Shown in pieces: positions 62,124 through 64,000 of a DNA stretch of 64,000 bases. The translations under genes and the position numbers were made by a program. Within the stretch, counting starts at the first letter, position 1, and every line of letters begins with the position of its first letter. Under the pieces are notes generated by a model, which made no database searches, had not been told where the DNA came from, and saw only the letters and a program-made list of their open reading frames with translations. The stretch is from Chryseobacterium turcicum. Lineage in GTDB: Bacteria > Bacteroidota > Bacteroidia > Flavobacteriales > Weeksellaceae. The stretch covers positions 2,646,001 to 2,710,000 of the forward strand of contig NZ_JAJNAY010000001.1 of the NCBI RefSeq assembly GCF_021010565.1, written 5' to 3'.

Positions 62124-62691
62124 TTTTATATTGATTTTCGGGTTGATTATTTACAACACCATTTACTTTATTATCTGGAACGAAAAGCATTGCTGTACAA
62201 AGACAGTTTTTACGTTCTTTTTTCATTAAAATTTCATAGTTCACACAGTTTTTACAACCGCTCCAAAATTCTTCATCTTGCGTTAACTCAGAATAAATAA
62301 CTGGCTTATATCCTAAGTCACTGTTAATTTTCATCACAGCAAGACCTGTCGTCAACCCAAATATTTTAGCATTGGGGAATTTCTCCCTTGATAACGCAAA
62401 CACTTTTTCCTTTATAAGAGTTGCTGTTCCTCTATGTCTAAAATTTGGAGATACAATAAGACCGGAATTTGCTACAAACTGACCATGTGACCATGTCTCA
62501 ATATAGCAGAAACCTACCCATTCCCCGTTTTCAGTAGCCACAACAGCATTGCCCTCTGAAATTTTTTTACTTAAATATTCTATAGAACGTTTTGCGATTC
62601 CCGTTCCTCTTCGCTGTGCAGAATCATACATTTCTTGCTGTATTTCATTCACATACATCAAATGTTCGCATGAGGAAACTTTTATTTCCAT
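62095..62691 (-). CDS. GNAT acyltransferase, probable N-acylglutamate synthase
   Basis: A 198-residue GNAT protein: acyl-CoA loop SPNFRHRGTATLIKEKVFALSREKF (R-x2-G-T-A) and the preceding strand SGLIV. The C-terminal half has Cys-x2-Cys (GCKNC) and Cys-x-Cys (NCLC) 13 residues apart, a possible zinc site. It is first gene of the arginine operon and overlaps argG. With no argA or argJ in the cluster, it is the best candidate for the first step, acylation of glutamate (inference). Confidence 0.88.
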   Translation of the reverse strand: MEIKVSSCEHLMYVNEIQQEMYDSAQRRGTGIAKRSIEYLSKKISEGNAVVATENGEWVGFCYIETWSHGQFVANSGLIVSPNFRHRGTATLIKEKVFALSREKFPNAKIFGLTTGLAVMKINSDLGYKPVIYSELTQDEEFWSGCKNCVNYEILMKKERKNCLCTAMLFVPDNKVNGVVNNQPENQYKNEQESNLSI

Positions 62692-62712
62692 TTATTTATC
62701 TGAATTTTTTGA

Positions 62713-62745
62713 CAAATTTAAAACATAATAACTTTAAAAACCAAA
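62713..62745 (-). promoter_or_regulatory. Promoter of the arginine operon
   Basis: Minus strand TTTG (62745-62742), 21-bp spacer, TAAATTTG (62720-62713), 22 bp before the GNAT start: fits TTTG / TAnnTTTG. Confidence 0.75.
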
Positions 62746-62809
62746 TTAAAAAGATAATTTTATTGTTTATTTAATATTTACAGGTAAAATTATCTTTAAT
62801 CAATTTTAT

Positions 62810-62834
62810 ACATTTGCTAACTTATTATATATTT
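62810..62834 (+). promoter_or_regulatory. Two -7-like boxes before the zinc-ribbon gene
   Basis: TACATTTG (about 62810-62817) and TATATTTG (62827-62834) each match TAnnTTTG and are part of a short direct repeat ATTTGCTAA. A -33 TTTG is not evident at normal spacing. Confidence 0.4.
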
Positions 62835-62849
62835 GCTAAAATATTATAC

Positions 62850-63266
62850 ATGGAGAATAATTGTCCGAAATGCAAAAGTGATAAAGTGGTAAAAAGCGGA
62901 ATCATTAATGAGAAACAAAGATTCCATTGCAAGCAATGCAACTATTATTTTACGGTTAAAAAACTGGGTAAGAAAATAGATGATTACTATGTAACAAAAG
63001 CGCTCCAACTTTATCTTGAAGGATTGAGTTTCCGTGAAATAGAAAGGATTATTGGAGTTTCTCATGTAACAATAAGTTCGTGGATTAAGAAATACAATAT
63101 CACGAGACCCCCTCATTCTGACTTCCATCCTGTCTATAAAATTTTAAAACAAAATGAGCTTATTGAATACATGAGCAAAGAAGAAAATATAAAAAATTCA
63201 GGATTAATTATCACTCAGTTTGCAGATAAATATATGCTGATTAAATGGGAACGATTTAAGAAATAA
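62850..63266 (+). CDS. Zinc-ribbon/HTH protein related to IS1 InsA
   Basis: A 138-residue protein from the ATG at 62850. It has a zinc ribbon with Cys pairs in NCPKCKSDKVVKSG and FHCKQCNYYFTVKKLG, then an HTH (EGLSFREIERIIGVSHVTISSWIKKYN). These two modules match the N-terminal part of IS1-type transposases, but the catalytic DDE domain is absent and no InsB partner or terminal repeats are seen. A DNA-binding protein derived from a transposase, perhaps regulating the divergent arginine operon, is possible. Confidence 0.8.
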   Translation: MENNCPKCKSDKVVKSGIINEKQRFHCKQCNYYFTVKKLGKKIDDYYVTKALQLYLEGLSFREIERIIGVSHVTISSWIKKYNITRPPHSDFHPVYKILKQNELIEYMSKEENIKNSGLIITQFADKYMLIKWERFKK

Positions 63267-63352
63267 CCTTTTTAATTGTTAGTTATTAATTATAAATTAT
63301 TAGTTTTTTTTCAGTTAGAAAAAATATAATCAAACATTTAATAATCATGTAA

Positions 63353-63385
63353 TTAAACTTAAATATATCACAAAATTAAGTTTAA
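63353..63385 (+). terminator. Probable terminator after the zinc-ribbon gene
   Basis: TTAAACTTAA pairs with TTAAGTTTAA (perfect 10 bp, 13-nt loop). The stem is AT-only and the T run is poor, so confidence is low. Confidence 0.35.
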
Positions 63386-63528
63386 AAATAGAATCATTTT
63401 TTAACTCATAATTAACCATTAATAATTAACAACTATATCATTAACGATAATATATATTAAATTTTTATAATTAAATTATTAATTACAATTTGGCTTTCAC
63501 AAAATAACAGCCAAAAAGTTAATAATTT

Positions 63529-64000
63529 ATGAAGAAAATATTAAGTTTTATTGGATTAGCTTTAATAAGCAGTTCTGTATATTCACAAGGCTCTCCTGAT
63601 TATGGAAATGGTTTAAAAATAAACTTAAACCCTGAAGGAGATAAATATGTTAGATTTATTTTATGGGACCAGTTCTGGATTAGGAATACAGAAATGAATC
63701 CCGGAAGTATGGTTGGAGGCGAACCTACTGATAATACCTGGAATGTAGGAAACCGAAGAGCTCGTATTTTAGCATACGCTCAAGTTACCAAACGTTATAT
63801 GATTTTAATGCATTTTGGAATCAACAATCAAACTTTCATTAATGGTGGCGCCACCGGAACCACGGGAACAGGCGGTTACGGAAACGGTAAAAAACCACAA
63901 CTTTTCTTTCATGATGCTTGGAACGAATACGCTGTAATTATGCCAGGTGAGGCAGGAAAGTTCAGCTTAACTTTAGGAGGTGGACTTCATTACTACATGG
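63529..64000 (+). CDS. Outer-membrane porin (3' end cut by window edge)
   Basis: The 157 visible codons start MKKILSFIGLALISSSVYSQ, a signal peptide, followed by alternating strand segments (KYVRFILWDQFWIRNTE, RRARILAYAQVTKRYMILMHFGINNQ, GGYGNGKKPQLFFHDAWNEYAVIMP, KFSLTLGGGLHYYM) and aromatic girdle residues typical of Bacteroidota porins of the phosphate-selective or maltoporin-like type. Substrate unknown. Confidence 0.8.
   Translation, partial: MKKILSFIGLALISSSVYSQGSPDYGNGLKINLNPEGDKYVRFILWDQFWIRNTEMNPGSMVGGEPTDNTWNVGNRRARILAYAQVTKRYMILMHFGINNQTFINGGATGTTGTGGYGNGKKPQLFFHDAWNEYAVIMPGEAGKFSLTLGGGLHYYM

Overview
The window looks like a chromosome segment of a flavobacterium, most likely Chryseobacterium or a close relative (Bacteroidota, Weeksellaceae). 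This is inferred from four things: the AT-rich sequence; TAnnTTTG-type -7 promoter boxes with almost no Shine-Dalgarno sequences; Bacteroidota-type families (DUF3570/DUF4266, CzcA-TolC fusions, N-acylornithine carbamoyltransferase, Bacteroidota tyrosine recombinase); and intergenic hairpin repeats. No species call is possible from sequence alone.

Bases 1-9,100 are a regulator and redox-enzyme region: an HxlR regulator (cut by the left edge), three AraC-family regulators, an isochorismatase-like hydrolase, a Tat-exported aldo/keto reductase, an MdaB-like quinone reductase, two short-chain dehydrogenases, an exported crotonase-fold protein and an ABM-type monooxygenase. A 14-bp motif recurs in three intergenic regions, in two of them clearly as a direct repeat with 22-bp spacing, as expected of AraC operators. 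Bases 9,100-17,350 hold a drug-efflux regulon: tolC - adaptor - RND pump - SDR, a thioredoxin-reductase-like flavoprotein and a TetR regulator. Each of the three promoters carries the same TGAAC-N3-GTTCA palindrome.

Bases 17,500-39,100 are accessory in character: pckA-gcvH-gcvT-methyltransferase, a sensor domain without DNA-binding domain, a DUF1275 membrane protein, a cysteine synthase, a Crp/Fnr regulator, then two operons each headed by the same 129-residue exported leader protein. One operon is periplasmic thioredoxin - ApbE - DUF4266 - DUF3570; the other is CzcA-TolC fusion - adaptor - haem-binding protein - P-type ATPase. A tyrosine integrase follows next to tRNA-Ser(UGA) at 40,921-41,005, so much of the left part may be an integrated island; the far attachment site is not visible.

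From 41 kb onward the content is housekeeping: trxB, holA and a divergent HsdR_N-like nuclease-fold protein, a HAD phosphatase, then two decayed insertion sequences (IS630 and IS3 families), then pyrB-carA-carB and an eight-gene arginine operon (GNAT-argG-argC-argD-argF'-argB-argE-argH). CarAB supplies carbamoyl phosphate both to PyrB and to the N-acylornithine carbamoyltransferase, which links the two clusters. Their intergenic gaps are full of paired-hairpin repeats with compensatory stem changes, other structured repeats, and a probable transcription attenuator with a possible leader peptide before pyrB. The window ends in a porin gene.
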